A DNA stretch of 45,302 nucleotides. Source: a filamentous cyanobacterium CCP5. Lineage in GTDB: Bacteria > Cyanobacteriota > Cyanobacteriia > Phormidesmidales > Phormidesmidaceae. This document shows positions 37,401 through 44,228 of the stretch, in pieces; position 1 is the first letter of the stretch, and each line of letters starts with the position of its first letter. The notes beneath the pieces were generated by a model. That model was not told the DNA's origin and did not search any database. It saw only the letters and a list, made by a program, of their open reading frames with translations. The position numbers and the translations under genes were made by a program. Location: assembly GCA_003017785.1 (NCBI GenBank), contig PYEQ01000001.1, positions 1-45,302 of the forward strand. Direction: 5' to 3'.

Positions 37401-37504
37401 ACGTTGCCAGATACGACAGCAGGGGCGTCTGGGGTGCATGCAGCCTGTTGTTCAAACCAGGTATGTATGCCCTCAAAATGCATATCTGAATTTAACGAAA
37501 TCAT
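34412..37504 (-). CDS. Stand-alone NRPS-like adenylation-thiolation-reductase enzyme
   Basis: This 1030-aa protein has no condensation domain. Adenylation (about 1-515) has A3 YTSGSTGRPKG, A5 NTYGPTEATV, A7 TGDRARYRKDG, A8 and A10 NGKVNRRAL. The thiolation domain has the phosphopantetheine Ser in ELGGDSLQ near 572. The thioester reductase (about 645-1020) has the nucleotide loop TGGTGFLG and catalytic-type YAQSK near 815. It should activate one amino or carboxylic acid and release it reductively as an aldehyde or alcohol. By rough alignment to GrsA the specificity pocket reads D-I-E-A-V-G-T-V-V-K; Glu at position three hints at an amino-bearing side chain, with low certainty. It is the first gene of the 10-kb run. 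Confidence 0.9.
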   Translation of the reverse strand: MISLNSDMHFEGIHTWFEQQAACTPDAPAVVSGNVQYSYRELNCQANQLARYLLKLGVRPETLVGICIERSPMMVVALLAILKAGGAYIPIDPDYPRELVALMIEDSQSPIVITQQHYASNLPVGNATVVCLDKDGPAISEESSDNLNLTLGARNLAYVIYTSGSTGRPKGVLIEHQSLINFVRAAGQNYQFTRDDRVLQFASVSFDISVEEIFVTLTHGATLVLRSQEMIRSAAKFLSLCQDWKISVIDLPTAFWHKICAELPDLQFPEFLRLVVIGGERAVPHWLEIWKQHSPAHVRLVNTYGPTEATVVTTTCDLAGPNPATAGQSRILPIGKPIENVQTHILTSDLEPVTSGMIGELYIAGAGLARGYLNRPDLTAIKYIQKSFGDAGIIRLYKTGDRARYRKDGHLEFLGRIDSQEKIRGFRVELNEIETVLERHSAVRQSIVLAREDLPGNKRLVAYVVPNAATLPPNLSYQSRLVPLLRSYLQEKLPSYMVPTSFVLLSNLPLSANGKVNRRALPAPTADRPVLESDYVAPRTPLESELVNLWSTVLGIAEIGVNDNFFELGGDSLQTMEIVADVEKTYSVDIQLKDFLRIPSIAGLAVLIKQVLADEKMPDEYMSLQQMYAEVQLSDSIQPQSTNPAEPRTKSDIFLTGGTGFLGKFLLCELLRQTHSNIYCLVRGQSASEAQQKLHTAIAAYFTETNQYYSRIIPVVGNLMQPMLGLSESQFQALADSVGSIYHCGAQVNLLYPYTALKSANVKGTHEVLKLASMGLPKKVHHVSTLDVFESLAGAQVRIFHEEDDIAQGTGIFSGYAQSKWIAEQMVSQAAERGLPVSIYRPGMITGHSQRGDSNTRDIFCRFIKTLIQLKKAPDIALKIDMTPVDYVSQTIARLSLQPESAGSKFHIVNPRSILLDQVVRELASHGYDIQTVPAPKWFQALHAEPNDFQALAAFITDATEEDQMKCLELWLGGNYVFDCANTNKGLASQGITCPPADQQLLRTCLKHLIQTGFLPTYTQPMAFLDGLAG

Positions 37505-37718
37505 TCTCTACTATCCAATTTGAATTCTAGAATTTTATGATTCGCAAGTTTAAGGAGATCCCTCAAAACATGTAAATTTCAAAATCTGGTAGTACGACCC
37601 CCAGGCTAGTAATCCCAATTTCCAGCGACAGCTAACTTCTTTTTGCTTTTCGCTATTTTGATGAAGCCAGCGCAAATAATATGAAGATTTAGCCTCATCG
37701 GTTGATGCGAGATAATAA
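37505..37718. promoter_or_regulatory. Upstream region of the NRPS-signalling operon
   Basis: This stretch must contain the operon promoter; no clear -35/-10 pair or repeat was identified. A reading frame crosses it (down to 37550), but its upper part is a shifted frame of the IS256 remnant, so it is not called as a gene. Confidence 0.4.
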
Positions 37719-38110
37719 TCAAATTTGGTGAATGGCCGAAAACCAGGCGGTGTCATGCTGAGAATCGAAATTAACCAATTTTTCAACTTGCCTTCCATCT
37801 GCGAATGGAACTCCTGAAACGACATCGGCAAGGTATTTGAAGCCTCGAATGCATGGCCAGCGTTTTGAGCACTCTGCACGAGCTTGAAGACCAAGGCCAA
37901 AATGCTGTCTTTCGAGAAGCAGCCATAGGTCTTGTCGGTCCTCAAGCGAACGGTGGAAAAGGTCGATTTAATAGAATTAGTTGAAAGAATGTGCGCCCAA
38001 TGCTCGGCAGGAAAATCTGCGTCAATGGATACAGCTGAAAGACCATCGGTGCCTGCAAGTCTTTGCGGAAGCTATCACGGCAATCCGCCAATCTAGCTGT
38101 CGCGTCACCG
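37719..38110 (-). pseudogene. IS256-family transposase remnant (C-terminal part)
   Basis: On the minus strand the sequence gives FRKDLQA, then in another frame DFPAEHWAHILSTNSIKSTF and STVRLRTDK, then LALVFKLVQSAQ. After another shift it gives RGFKYLADVVSGVPFADG, with a TGA at 37719-37721. This is the typical C-terminal region of IS256-type transposases (FPAEHW-N-P-I-E-S-T-F and V-R-L-R-T). The N-terminal two thirds are missing, and at least two frameshifts are present. It lies between the NRPS-like operon and the broken glutaredoxin gene. Confidence 0.75.
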
Positions 38111-38339
38111 CTATGTGCTTGACATTTGATACATGGAAAAGTAAACACCTTTTTCGGCACCACAGTATCCGCCTGAAGACGACGCGACATAGAGCCAATG
38201 ACCCACAGACGCCGCTGTTTGCGTAAGACCGCTGCTGAGTCGGTTCGAGATGAGCAAAGAGAATTTTGGCCGCTAGAGAGTGACGCCCATCTAACAGGCC
38301 GTGGTTCTTACGGATACGAATCCGGATGGGGGTTGGTAG

Positions 38340-38932
38340 GTCGGCGACGTCCACCACCAGCGAACCGATACCCGTTGCCAGGGGTGCAATCTCGGAGAGA
38401 AATCCCAGAGCGATCGCGAGTTCCGCAAAGGGATAAATTTTGCCATAGGGCTTGAATTGTCGCGTTACCAGGTCGTATTTAGCGAAGCTGTCAGCGAAGG
38501 CGTCGATATCCATTAGCTTCAACGAGGCCAGCATGGATAGGGAAATGCCTATGAAGCCGAGAGTACCTAGGGAAGTCGCCAGCGCCATCAGGCTAGTGGT
38601 AGAAAATAACGCAGCAACCGGGGTGTAGGAATACTCGGCTTTCTCGACCTCGACATCGAAGTACTCAGCCAGATTGGTGTAGCCTCCCAATGCGGAGATC
38701 GCCAAACAAAGATCTGGGGCGTTGTCGCTACATCATGCTGGGCTTTGAATGCCGAAACCTCTGCTTGAGAAGTCAGCTTAATATCTTCAAAAGCAATCCC
38801 TTTCGTGTTGAGCAGATTCACTGCCCGCAGTCCCCAGGGACATTCGTGCTCGGGCATCGACATGCGGTAGAGCTTCACCGGATCTTGTAGCTGGGTATGG
38901 GCGGCGTCAGAGTTAGAAAGGGTAGCAGTCAT
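38340..38932 (-). pseudogene. Broken glutaredoxin-MauE fusion gene
   Basis: The first frame (ATG at 38932, with GAGGTG upstream) encodes a glutaredoxin-like domain with PEHECPWGLRAVNLLN and TTPQIF. A second frame then continues with GGYTNLAEYFDVEVE and hydrophobic MauE-like helices (AALFSTTSLMALATSLG, SLKLMDIDAFADSF, FAELAIALGFLS). The join at about 38690-38708 is explained by two one-base insertions: GTTTGGC for GTTGGC, and ATTGGGAGGC for ATTGGAGGC. After about 38345 similarity to MauE is lost and the frame runs into unrelated sequence toward the IS256 remnant. A redox role in disulfide chemistry is the likely ancestral function. Confidence 0.65.
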
Positions 38933-39238
38933 CAGTTCACCTCGCGATGCCCAACGGCATCAAATGTGTCGATGACCCGACGCTAAAGCCTACAGTGAGC
39001 TTGAAGGTCAACGGGGTGCTTAAGAAAAAATTGGCTATTCTGCTTGTCTTCTGATTGCTACTTGAGCCAAGCTATCGGTTAGAAGCGCCCAACCTCCACC
39101 ACATCGAGGTGTTAGGCGTTAGATTCGACGGATAGTTCCCAGGAAAGCCAGGTTGGACGGTAGTTCTAACCCTGAATCAATGATGATGCAGCACTTCGCT
39201 TAAGCTAACAGGTGGCAGAACATATTTAGAGCATATCC
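38933..39238. other. Intergenic stretch, nothing recognised
   Basis: No gene, repeat or clear promoter is visible between the divergent glutaredoxin-MauE remnant and the membrane-protein gene. Confidence 0.4.
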
Positions 39239-39994
39239 ATGAGTACCAACCAGCCTCTTACCCGGCTCGGATCTGCAGCTGCTCTCATTGGCGCAATCTT
39301 GCTATTCGTTTCCACGCTGCTACATCCACTCGATAGCGATCCCAACGATGCCCCTGCTGCTTTCGCCGAATACGCTGCAGATTCCCTTTGGGTATGGAGT
39401 CATCTCGGTCAGTTCTTGGGGGTCGCCGGGCTGGGGATGGCACTAGTGGCGCTAGCGACCACCTTTGAGTCTGGTCGAGCGGCAGCCTGGGGTCGCATTG
39501 GCTGGGCTGGAGCAGCGGCCATCATAGCCGTGGCCGCCGCGCTACAGGCCGTGGACGGTGTGGCGCTCAAAGTCATGGTAGATCGCTGGGCCGCTGCCAC
39601 TGGGGAAGCTCGCATGTTCGCCTTCGAGGCTGCATTTGCGGTGCGTCAGATTGAGATTGGTCTTGCCAGCCTCCTGAGTCTCTTGTCAGGTTGCACGTTG
39701 ATCATTTTTGGTGTCTCACTCGTTTTTAGCTCTCGTTATCCCCTTTGGCTGGGCTGGTTGGGGCTTCTGGGCGGTCTGGGACTGGTCGCGACTGGGGCGG
39801 CGCAGGCTTCTACAGGCTTTTCAGATTTGGCGATGACACTCAGTATGCTGGCGAGTTCTGTGTTCCTCATCTGGGCCATTCTAGTGGGGATTTTCATGTG
39901 GCGGCTGGCCCCTCGGCTGGCAGGCGATCGCGATGCTGCCAAACAACGGCAGACAGCGGACGGGGTTGCTACTGGTATTGAGCGTTCACTTTAA
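39239..39994 (+). CDS. Hypothetical multi-pass membrane protein
   Basis: This 251-aa protein has six to seven hydrophobic segments: about 13-30, 51-75, 85-105, 145-165, 168-190 and 198-220. It has an extracytoplasmic-looking HPLDSDPNDAPAAFAEYA after the first helix and a charged C-terminal tail. The pattern resembles small uncharacterised bacterial membrane proteins of the DUF4386 kind, but no specific family is certain. The ATG at 39239 begins a protein-like frame; no good ribosome site is seen. Confidence 0.6.
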   Translation: MSTNQPLTRLGSAAALIGAILLFVSTLLHPLDSDPNDAPAAFAEYAADSLWVWSHLGQFLGVAGLGMALVALATTFESGRAAAWGRIGWAGAAAIIAVAAALQAVDGVALKVMVDRWAAATGEARMFAFEAAFAVRQIEIGLASLLSLLSGCTLIIFGVSLVFSSRYPLWLGWLGLLGGLGLVATGAAQASTGFSDLAMTLSMLASSVFLIWAILVGIFMWRLAPRLAGDRDAAKQRQTADGVATGIERSL

Positions 39995-40019
39995 AGCCCC
40001 TCACCCCGAAGTCTCCCCC

Positions 40020-40050
40020 TTACTCTATAGTCAACTATAGGGTTTAGACT
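40020..40050 (+). promoter_or_regulatory. MerR-type promoter/operator
   Basis: A near-perfect dyad, CTATAGT-CA-ACTATAG (40025-40040), lies between TTACTC (-35-like, 40020-40025) and TAGACT (-10-like, 40045-40050). The spacer is 19 bp, the hallmark of promoters activated by MerR-family regulators. Outer bases (AC...GT) extend the symmetry. An ATG starting a MerR-like peptide lies 27 nt downstream. Confidence 0.65.
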
Positions 40051-40076
40051 GAAGCCAAAGCTAGCGAAGAATAGCA

Positions 40077-40169
40077 ATGGTCGTCATCACCGGATTGAAA
40101 ATTGGCGAAGTTGCAAAGCAAAAGGATCACCCTAACCGCTGCGCATCATTGGGCCGTGCCTACCGCTGA
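40077..40169 (+). pseudogene. 5' remnant of a MerR-family regulator gene
   Basis: The frame from the ATG at 40077 reads MVVITG and then LKIGEVAKQ, which is the standard N-terminus of MerR-family DNA-binding domains. After about 40120 the similarity stops, and the frame runs into the 3' end of the convergent DUF305 gene, ending at TGA 40167-40169. About 15 codons of the original gene remain. The intact MerR-type promoter just upstream supports the reading as a truncated autoregulated merR gene. Confidence 0.6.
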
Positions 40170-40848
40170 CGCCATACCAGTCTTGCAGCCATGCCTGCAT
40201 CTGCCAGATTTCCTGGCGTTGGGTGGTGGCGATGTTTTGAGCAAAGGGCTGTAGAGCTTGATGCTCGACCAACCCGTGATTTACCAGCCGTTGGGACATC
40301 ATCACAGCCCCCATGTGGTGCATGACCATGTCTTCTAGAAACTCTTGATCCAGCTCATCCCCTTCGAGCTGGCTGAGGTCGCGCATCATCGGAGTGTAGG
40401 TTAGCTCGGTTTCCTGATCGGGATACCACTTGCTCAACCAGGCTTCCATCTGCTCAATTTCGGCGGTTTGCACGTTGATAATGTCCTGAGCAAACTCGCG
40501 CACCTCCGGGCGATCGCTGTACTCCAGCACCCGTTGAGCCGTAGCAATGGCTTCTTCGTGGTGGGGAATCATCAGGCTCAAGAATTCGAATTCATTGTTG
40601 GCCTGCATCATCTGCATCATGTGCTGGTGATGCCCCTGCCCCTGGCCCTGTTGCATCGGGCTTTGCCCCCAACCGTCTCGGTGCATGGGCATTTGGCCCC
40701 AGTTCATTGGCATTTGCCAGTCGGGTCGGCCAGATTGCTGGAGTGGGTCGGCACTGAAAGCTGAGGAGATGAAGGGAATGGCGATCACACCTACAGTTGC
40801 AGCGCTAAGACCGGCGATCGCGGCGATGGACTTGGTGGACGGTCGCAT
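40132..40848 (-). CDS. DUF305 (CopM-like) periplasmic metal-binding protein
   Basis: This 238-aa protein has an N-terminal hydrophobic signal or anchor (residues 8-32), then a Met/His/Gln-rich linker (MPMNWGQMPMHRDGW, HHQHMMQMMQ) and a DUF305 domain with two helical halves, MIPHHEEAIATAQ near 93 and MVMHHMGAVMMSQ near 175. Cyanobacterial CopM is a copper-binding member of this family. The ATG at 40848 is chosen because AGGAGG lies seven nt upstream; the frame is open further upstream. The neighbouring MerR-type promoter remnant is consistent with a former metal-response locus. Confidence 0.8.
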   Translation of the reverse strand: MRPSTKSIAAIAGLSAATVGVIAIPFISSAFSADPLQQSGRPDWQMPMNWGQMPMHRDGWGQSPMQQGQGQGHHQHMMQMMQANNEFEFLSLMIPHHEEAIATAQRVLEYSDRPEVREFAQDIINVQTAEIEQMEAWLSKWYPDQETELTYTPMMRDLSQLEGDELDQEFLEDMVMHHMGAVMMSQRLVNHGLVEHQALQPFAQNIATTQRQEIWQMQAWLQDWYGVSGRHGPMMRSG

Positions 40849-41332
40849 GGGACTTGCCTCCTGAAACCTATGCTCTAAGTTTAAATCCTCCACTTGGCTA
40901 GAGAGTTCAGGGGAAACTGTATCCCGGAAACGATTATTTACACTTGTTTCCCCGTCAACTAAGCCTGGGGTCTTCCAGTCAGATGGGGATGGGCATCGCC
41001 ATCAAAACCGCTTTCTTTGCCTTTTTGGAGCGCCATATCAGCACTCATATAACAGGCAGATTCCTGCCCCTCGCCTGGAAGCCAGGCCCGGTGACACGGT
41101 GCAGCTTCGTCGGCATGGGTATGGGTAGCGACGCCAAGAGCCTCGACGACGGCTGGCGGCGATCGCATTCGCCAGCGTCGTTCTGCAAGCCGAGACAGCA
41201 AACTTGAAGTCAGGTCCACCGACGTAGGATTCAGCAGCTGAGATTCGCTTCAACACCGTGTTTCAGGAGTCAGAACGCACTTATAAACGGCCCCTCAGGG
41301 CTGTCACCTTCCTCTCATATTTGGTTTTGACC
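40849..41332. other. Gene-free stretch between DUF305 gene and ndhK
   Basis: Short frames exist on both strands but none has a recognisable domain or ribosome site. A decayed gene cannot be excluded. No repeat or terminator stands out. Confidence 0.4.
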
Positions 41333-42034
41333 TCATGCATCAGTTAGGCGGCAGGCATTGGCTGAGCTGACAGGATCGGGGAGCGGGCTGGTTTCTACGG
41401 ATGGGGCAAGGCGATCGCGCGATCGCAAATATTCCCCTGTCAGGACGGGTTCCACCACCTTCATCGAGTGCCGTACGCTGTGATACCGATGGGTCTGGGC
41501 ACTGGCGTTGCGTTCCTGCCAGCTTTCTCCCGCCACTTTTTTACGCAGCTTGATGATGCCATCAATGACGGCTTCCGGTCGGGGCGGACAGCCGGGAATG
41601 TAGACATCCACCGGGATTAGCTTGTCCACACCGCGGACCGCAGTCGGCGAGTCGACGCTAAACATGCCCCCTGTAATGGTGCAGGCTCCCATCGCGATGA
41701 CGTACTTCGGTTCCGGGATTTGCTCATAGAGTCGCACCAGGGCTGGTGCATATTTCATCGTGATCGTGCCAGCAGTAATCATCAGATCCGCCTGGCGGGG
41801 AGTGGCACGAGGGGCAGCCCCAAACCGCTCCAGATCAAATCGAGGACCGTAGGCGGCCATGAATTCCATAAAGCAGCAGGCGGTGCCAAACATCATGGGA
41901 TATAACGTGGAAAGTCTGGCCCAGTCGTAGAGGTCATCTACACAAGTGAGAATGACATTTTCAGACAGTTCTTTGGTAACGGTTGGAGCAGATGTACGAT
42001 TTTCCACGGCATTGGAGGAGGTCGTTTCTGACAT
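41333..42034 (-). CDS. ndhK: NAD(P)H-quinone oxidoreductase subunit K (NdhK/NuoB family)
   Basis: This 233-aa subunit of photosynthetic-type complex I (NDH-1) carries the terminal 4Fe-4S cluster next to the plastoquinone site. Cluster ligands are visible at Cys53-Cys54 (GTACCFMEF), Cys118 (MGACTITGG) and Cys149 (IPGCPPRP). The segment [20 protein letters not shown] is highly typical. Near the first cysteines it differs from the usual form ([28 protein letters not shown]). The C-terminal 60 residues are variable. The usual neighbours ndhC and ndhJ are absent, so this may be a second copy. The ATG at 42034 has AGAGG eight nt upstream and overlaps the start codon of the divergent ASCH gene. Confidence 0.88.
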   Translation of the reverse strand: MSETTSSNAVENRTSAPTVTKELSENVILTCVDDLYDWARLSTLYPMMFGTACCFMEFMAAYGPRFDLERFGAAPRATPRQADLMITAGTITMKYAPALVRLYEQIPEPKYVIAMGACTITGGMFSVDSPTAVRGVDKLIPVDVYIPGCPPRPEAVIDGIIKLRKKVAGESWQERNASAQTHRYHSVRHSMKVVEPVLTGEYLRSRDRLAPSVETSPLPDPVSSANACRLTDA

Positions 42035-42599
42035 GGTTAATACCTCTTTAGTAGACGAGTTTTGGCAGGCTTACTGTGCGACTGTGGCTGACGAAAATCC
42101 TGGAGCACAGCCTGACTTAATCGATCAATTTGGCGATCATCCGGCGCTGGCGGATGAATTGGGAGCTTTGGTTTTAGCGGGAACCAAAACAGCTACCTGT
42201 TCGGCGCTGTGGGAGTGGGAAGCAGAAGCCAGTGAACCGCCTCAAGTAGGGACGAAAACTTTAGTTTTGAACGGAGCCGGGCAGCCCATTTGTATTATCG
42301 AAACGACAGAAGTGCAGATTCTGCGATTCAATCAGGTGGATGCCCAGTTTGCCTACGACGAGGGCGAAGACGATCGCACATTGGAATCCTGGCGGCGAGA
42401 ACACTGGAAATACTTTTCGCGGGCACTTCCAAAGATTGGGAAGCAGCCGACTGAGAATATGCTGCTGGTCTGTGAACGGTTCAACGTGATTTATCCTCCT
42501 GCTTACTCCGTTCGAAGCAGAGATCCCAGGTCGGAATGCCGTAGCGATCGCGCACCTGATCCAGCGGCCATTCCACCACCTGCCAGAAGTCCCAGCTAG
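42033..42599 (+). CDS. ASCH-domain protein
   Basis: This 188-aa protein has the ASCH fold, a PUA-like putative RNA-binding or RNA-modifying domain: [49 protein letters not shown], then [11 protein letters not shown] near residue 155. The natural family end is about there. The last ~33 residues ([17 protein letters not shown]...) are read antisense to the next gene and probably reflect loss of the original stop. The ATG at 42033 has GGAGGAGG upstream (42012-42020). The start overlaps the divergent ndhK start (CATG), and the end overlaps the convergent TerB-Coq4 gene by about 119 bp. Confidence 0.75.
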   Translation: MVNTSLVDEFWQAYCATVADENPGAQPDLIDQFGDHPALADELGALVLAGTKTATCSALWEWEAEASEPPQVGTKTLVLNGAGQPICIIETTEVQILRFNQVDAQFAYDEGEDDRTLESWRREHWKYFSRALPKIGKQPTENMLLVCERFNVIYPPAYSVRSRDPRSECRSDRAPDPAAIPPPARSPS

Positions 42600-43461
42600 C
42601 CGACAGATCGACCTGGCAGGTGGCGCCCCGGTGGAGCGCCCACAGCACTAATCGAGGATCGAATAGACCCTGGTGGGCGGGAGCAACGGGGGTGATTTGG
42701 GCGCCCCAGTGGAACTGCAAAATGGCGAAAAATAAGAAAGCAAAACCATCCTCACGGACAAATCCGGCTTGAAATGCCCCCTGCTGAATCTCTCCCAGGG
42801 GATCAGTGCCGTAGCCCGACAGCAAATGTCCAAAGTCGTGAAACACCAGCCGCAGGGGAATAGCTCCGGAATGGCCTGGAAAAGTAAGCTGATTAGCTTT
42901 GCAGTGCTGCCAGAAGCGGTAGCCCAGGGTGTCAGGGGGCAACGTCTGTAAGCGCTCGAACCGTTCAGCTAGGGCTGCATTTTGACCACCCCGGTTCAGA
43001 AGTAGGGGCGCAAGCATGAGCCAGAGCCCCTTGAAACCGTTTTCGCCCCAGGCGGCTTGCCAAAAGCGCCCCATGAGCTGGCCCATTAATGAGAATCGAG
43101 CCGCCTGCCGCCGTCCCTGTCGACTCTGCTGGAGGATGCCAAGACGCGGTTCGCAAACGGCTAGCGATCGCGCCAGAGATTCTAACCGAGTCATCTGTTG
43201 ATCGGCCACTGCACCCGACAGCATGGCAAAGGCGATCGCCAACTGCACCAACCGTTTTCGGCGATGGGGGTGGGTCAGCGTAGCCGCAACCGGCGGGGCT
43301 GGTTGGGCAGAGGTGATTTCGAGGGAGGTGTTGTGTATGGCCACCAGAGTTTCCAGAAAGGCAACCTCGGCTGCCGATAGGTTGAGGGGATCGACCGCAA
43401 CGGACTGGAGAGCCGCGATCACCCCTGGCAGGTTGGTCTTGGAAAAAACCGCAATATCCAT
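42481..43461 (-). CDS. TerB-Coq4-like fusion protein
   Basis: This protein is about 326 aa. Residues 1-130 are helical and resemble TerB-type domains (RLVQLAIAFAMLSGAVADQQMTRLESLA). Residues 150-320 resemble Coq4, with HDFGHLLSGYGTDPLGE near 207-223, which fits the HDxxH-x11-E zinc motif of that family. Coq4 acts in ubiquinone biosynthesis in eukaryotes, but cyanobacteria use plastoquinone, so the role here is unknown. The ATG at 43461 is used. It lies in a minus-strand run with a YdhR-type protein, a small hypothetical and a flavoprotein, suggesting a redox-related operon. Confidence 0.75.
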   Translation of the reverse strand: MDIAVFSKTNLPGVIAALQSVAVDPLNLSAAEVAFLETLVAIHNTSLEITSAQPAPPVAATLTHPHRRKRLVQLAIAFAMLSGAVADQQMTRLESLARSLAVCEPRLGILQQSRQGRRQAARFSLMGQLMGRFWQAAWGENGFKGLWLMLAPLLLNRGGQNAALAERFERLQTLPPDTLGYRFWQHCKANQLTFPGHSGAIPLRLVFHDFGHLLSGYGTDPLGEIQQGAFQAGFVREDGFAFLFFAILQFHWGAQITPVAPAHQGLFDPRLVLWALHRGATCQVDLSASWDFWQVVEWPLDQVRDRYGIPTWDLCFERSKQEDKSR

Positions 43462-43491
43462 CACAGGTGCTCCGCGTCAGGGCTGTTTGTT

Positions 43492-43830
43492 TCATGGTTT
43501 GAATGAAGCCAGCTTGGTCGGTGGCAGGGGGCCACGGGTTTGGGCGGTGAGGGCCGCGATCGCCGCGAACGGCTGCATCTGCACATCCCTCACCAGCGGA
43601 TTCGCCTTAAGAGCCGCAATGATCGGGCTGTTGACGTAAGCCTTCAGCGCGGTTTCAGCCTCAAAGCAGTACAGTCCCCCTGCGGTTTTAGCGTTATCGT
43701 TGATAATCCAGATTTTCCAGAGGAGGCCAGGGAAGGCGGCGATCGCTCCGACCGCCTTTGCAAAAGCGGCTTCTAGTTCTGCCTGGGGGCAGGCATAGGT
43801 CAAGTTGATTTGCAGGATGGTGTGATTCAT
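43492..43830 (-). CDS. YdhR-type monooxygenase-like protein
   Basis: This 112-aa single-domain protein has the dimeric alpha-beta barrel pattern of YdhR: ILQINLTYACPQAELEAAF, FPGLLWKIWIINDNAKTAGGLYCFE and YVNSPIIAALKANPLV. The catalytic role is not established for most members. The gene lies 30 nt upstream of the TerB-Coq4 gene (same strand) and follows the small hypothetical gene by about 34 nt, so it is probably in the same operon. Confidence 0.8.
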   Translation of the reverse strand: MNHTILQINLTYACPQAELEAAFAKAVGAIAAFPGLLWKIWIINDNAKTAGGLYCFEAETALKAYVNSPIIAALKANPLVRDVQMQPFAAIAALTAQTRGPLPPTKLASFKP

Positions 43831-43864
43831 GATCTATAGCCTTTGCTATGGTGATTAGGACACT

Positions 43865-44188
43865 TTAGTAATGTTGAGAACGTTCAAACGTTTGATAGTG
43901 GCGTTGTTCTAGCCAAACTCGCACGTCGTCTTCCGTCTTGAAAGAGTGATGGCATCTATGCACGGGGTCGTAGACCTTCCACACTTCGGTGTTGCCAATG
44001 GTTAGCTGTGTGATGCGGGGTTCGTCGTTATTGATCAACCTGTGCAGAAGCGTATGGATTACCCGCCCCCAAACTGATTGGCGAGCCGGTCGATGAACGA
44101 TGTTGCAGGGGCTTTGGCGCAGAGAATGCTTTAGCTGCTGCCGCTGCTGCTCAAGCGGGGGACTGGTTTCGTGAGTCAAGGGATGCAT
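43865..44188 (-). CDS. Small hypothetical protein
   Basis: This 107-aa protein is not recognised. It has a Gln-rich N-terminal helix (residues 10-26), a basic middle (RPARQSVWGRVIHTLLHRL) and a C-terminal part, VWKVYDPVHRCHHSFKTEDDVRVWLEQRHY, that reads like a small conserved cyanobacterial domain. It lies 40 nt after the flavoprotein gene and 34 nt before the YdhR-type gene on the same strand, supporting expression as part of one operon. Confidence 0.65.
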   Translation of the reverse strand: MHPLTHETSPPLEQQRQQLKHSLRQSPCNIVHRPARQSVWGRVIHTLLHRLINNDEPRITQLTIGNTEVWKVYDPVHRCHHSFKTEDDVRVWLEQRHYQTFERSQHY

Positions 44189-44228
44189 GGGAATGCTCCA
44201 AAATTGAAAAGGACAGGCAGGGATATTT

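Noticed and set aside
37550-37945. A 131-codon minus-strand gene upstream of the NRPS-like gene
   Set aside because: Its first half is a shifted frame of IS256 transposase sequence (VRLRTDK, VFKLVQSAQ) and the rest has no protein-like features.
38022-38705. A 227-codon membrane protein gene
   Set aside because: Its first half is the MauE part of a frameshifted glutaredoxin-MauE gene and its end is unrelated sequence next to the IS256 remnant.
40959-41256. Minus-strand frames of 72-86 codons between the DUF305 gene and ndhK
   Set aside because: No known domain, no ribosome site and no support beyond openness.
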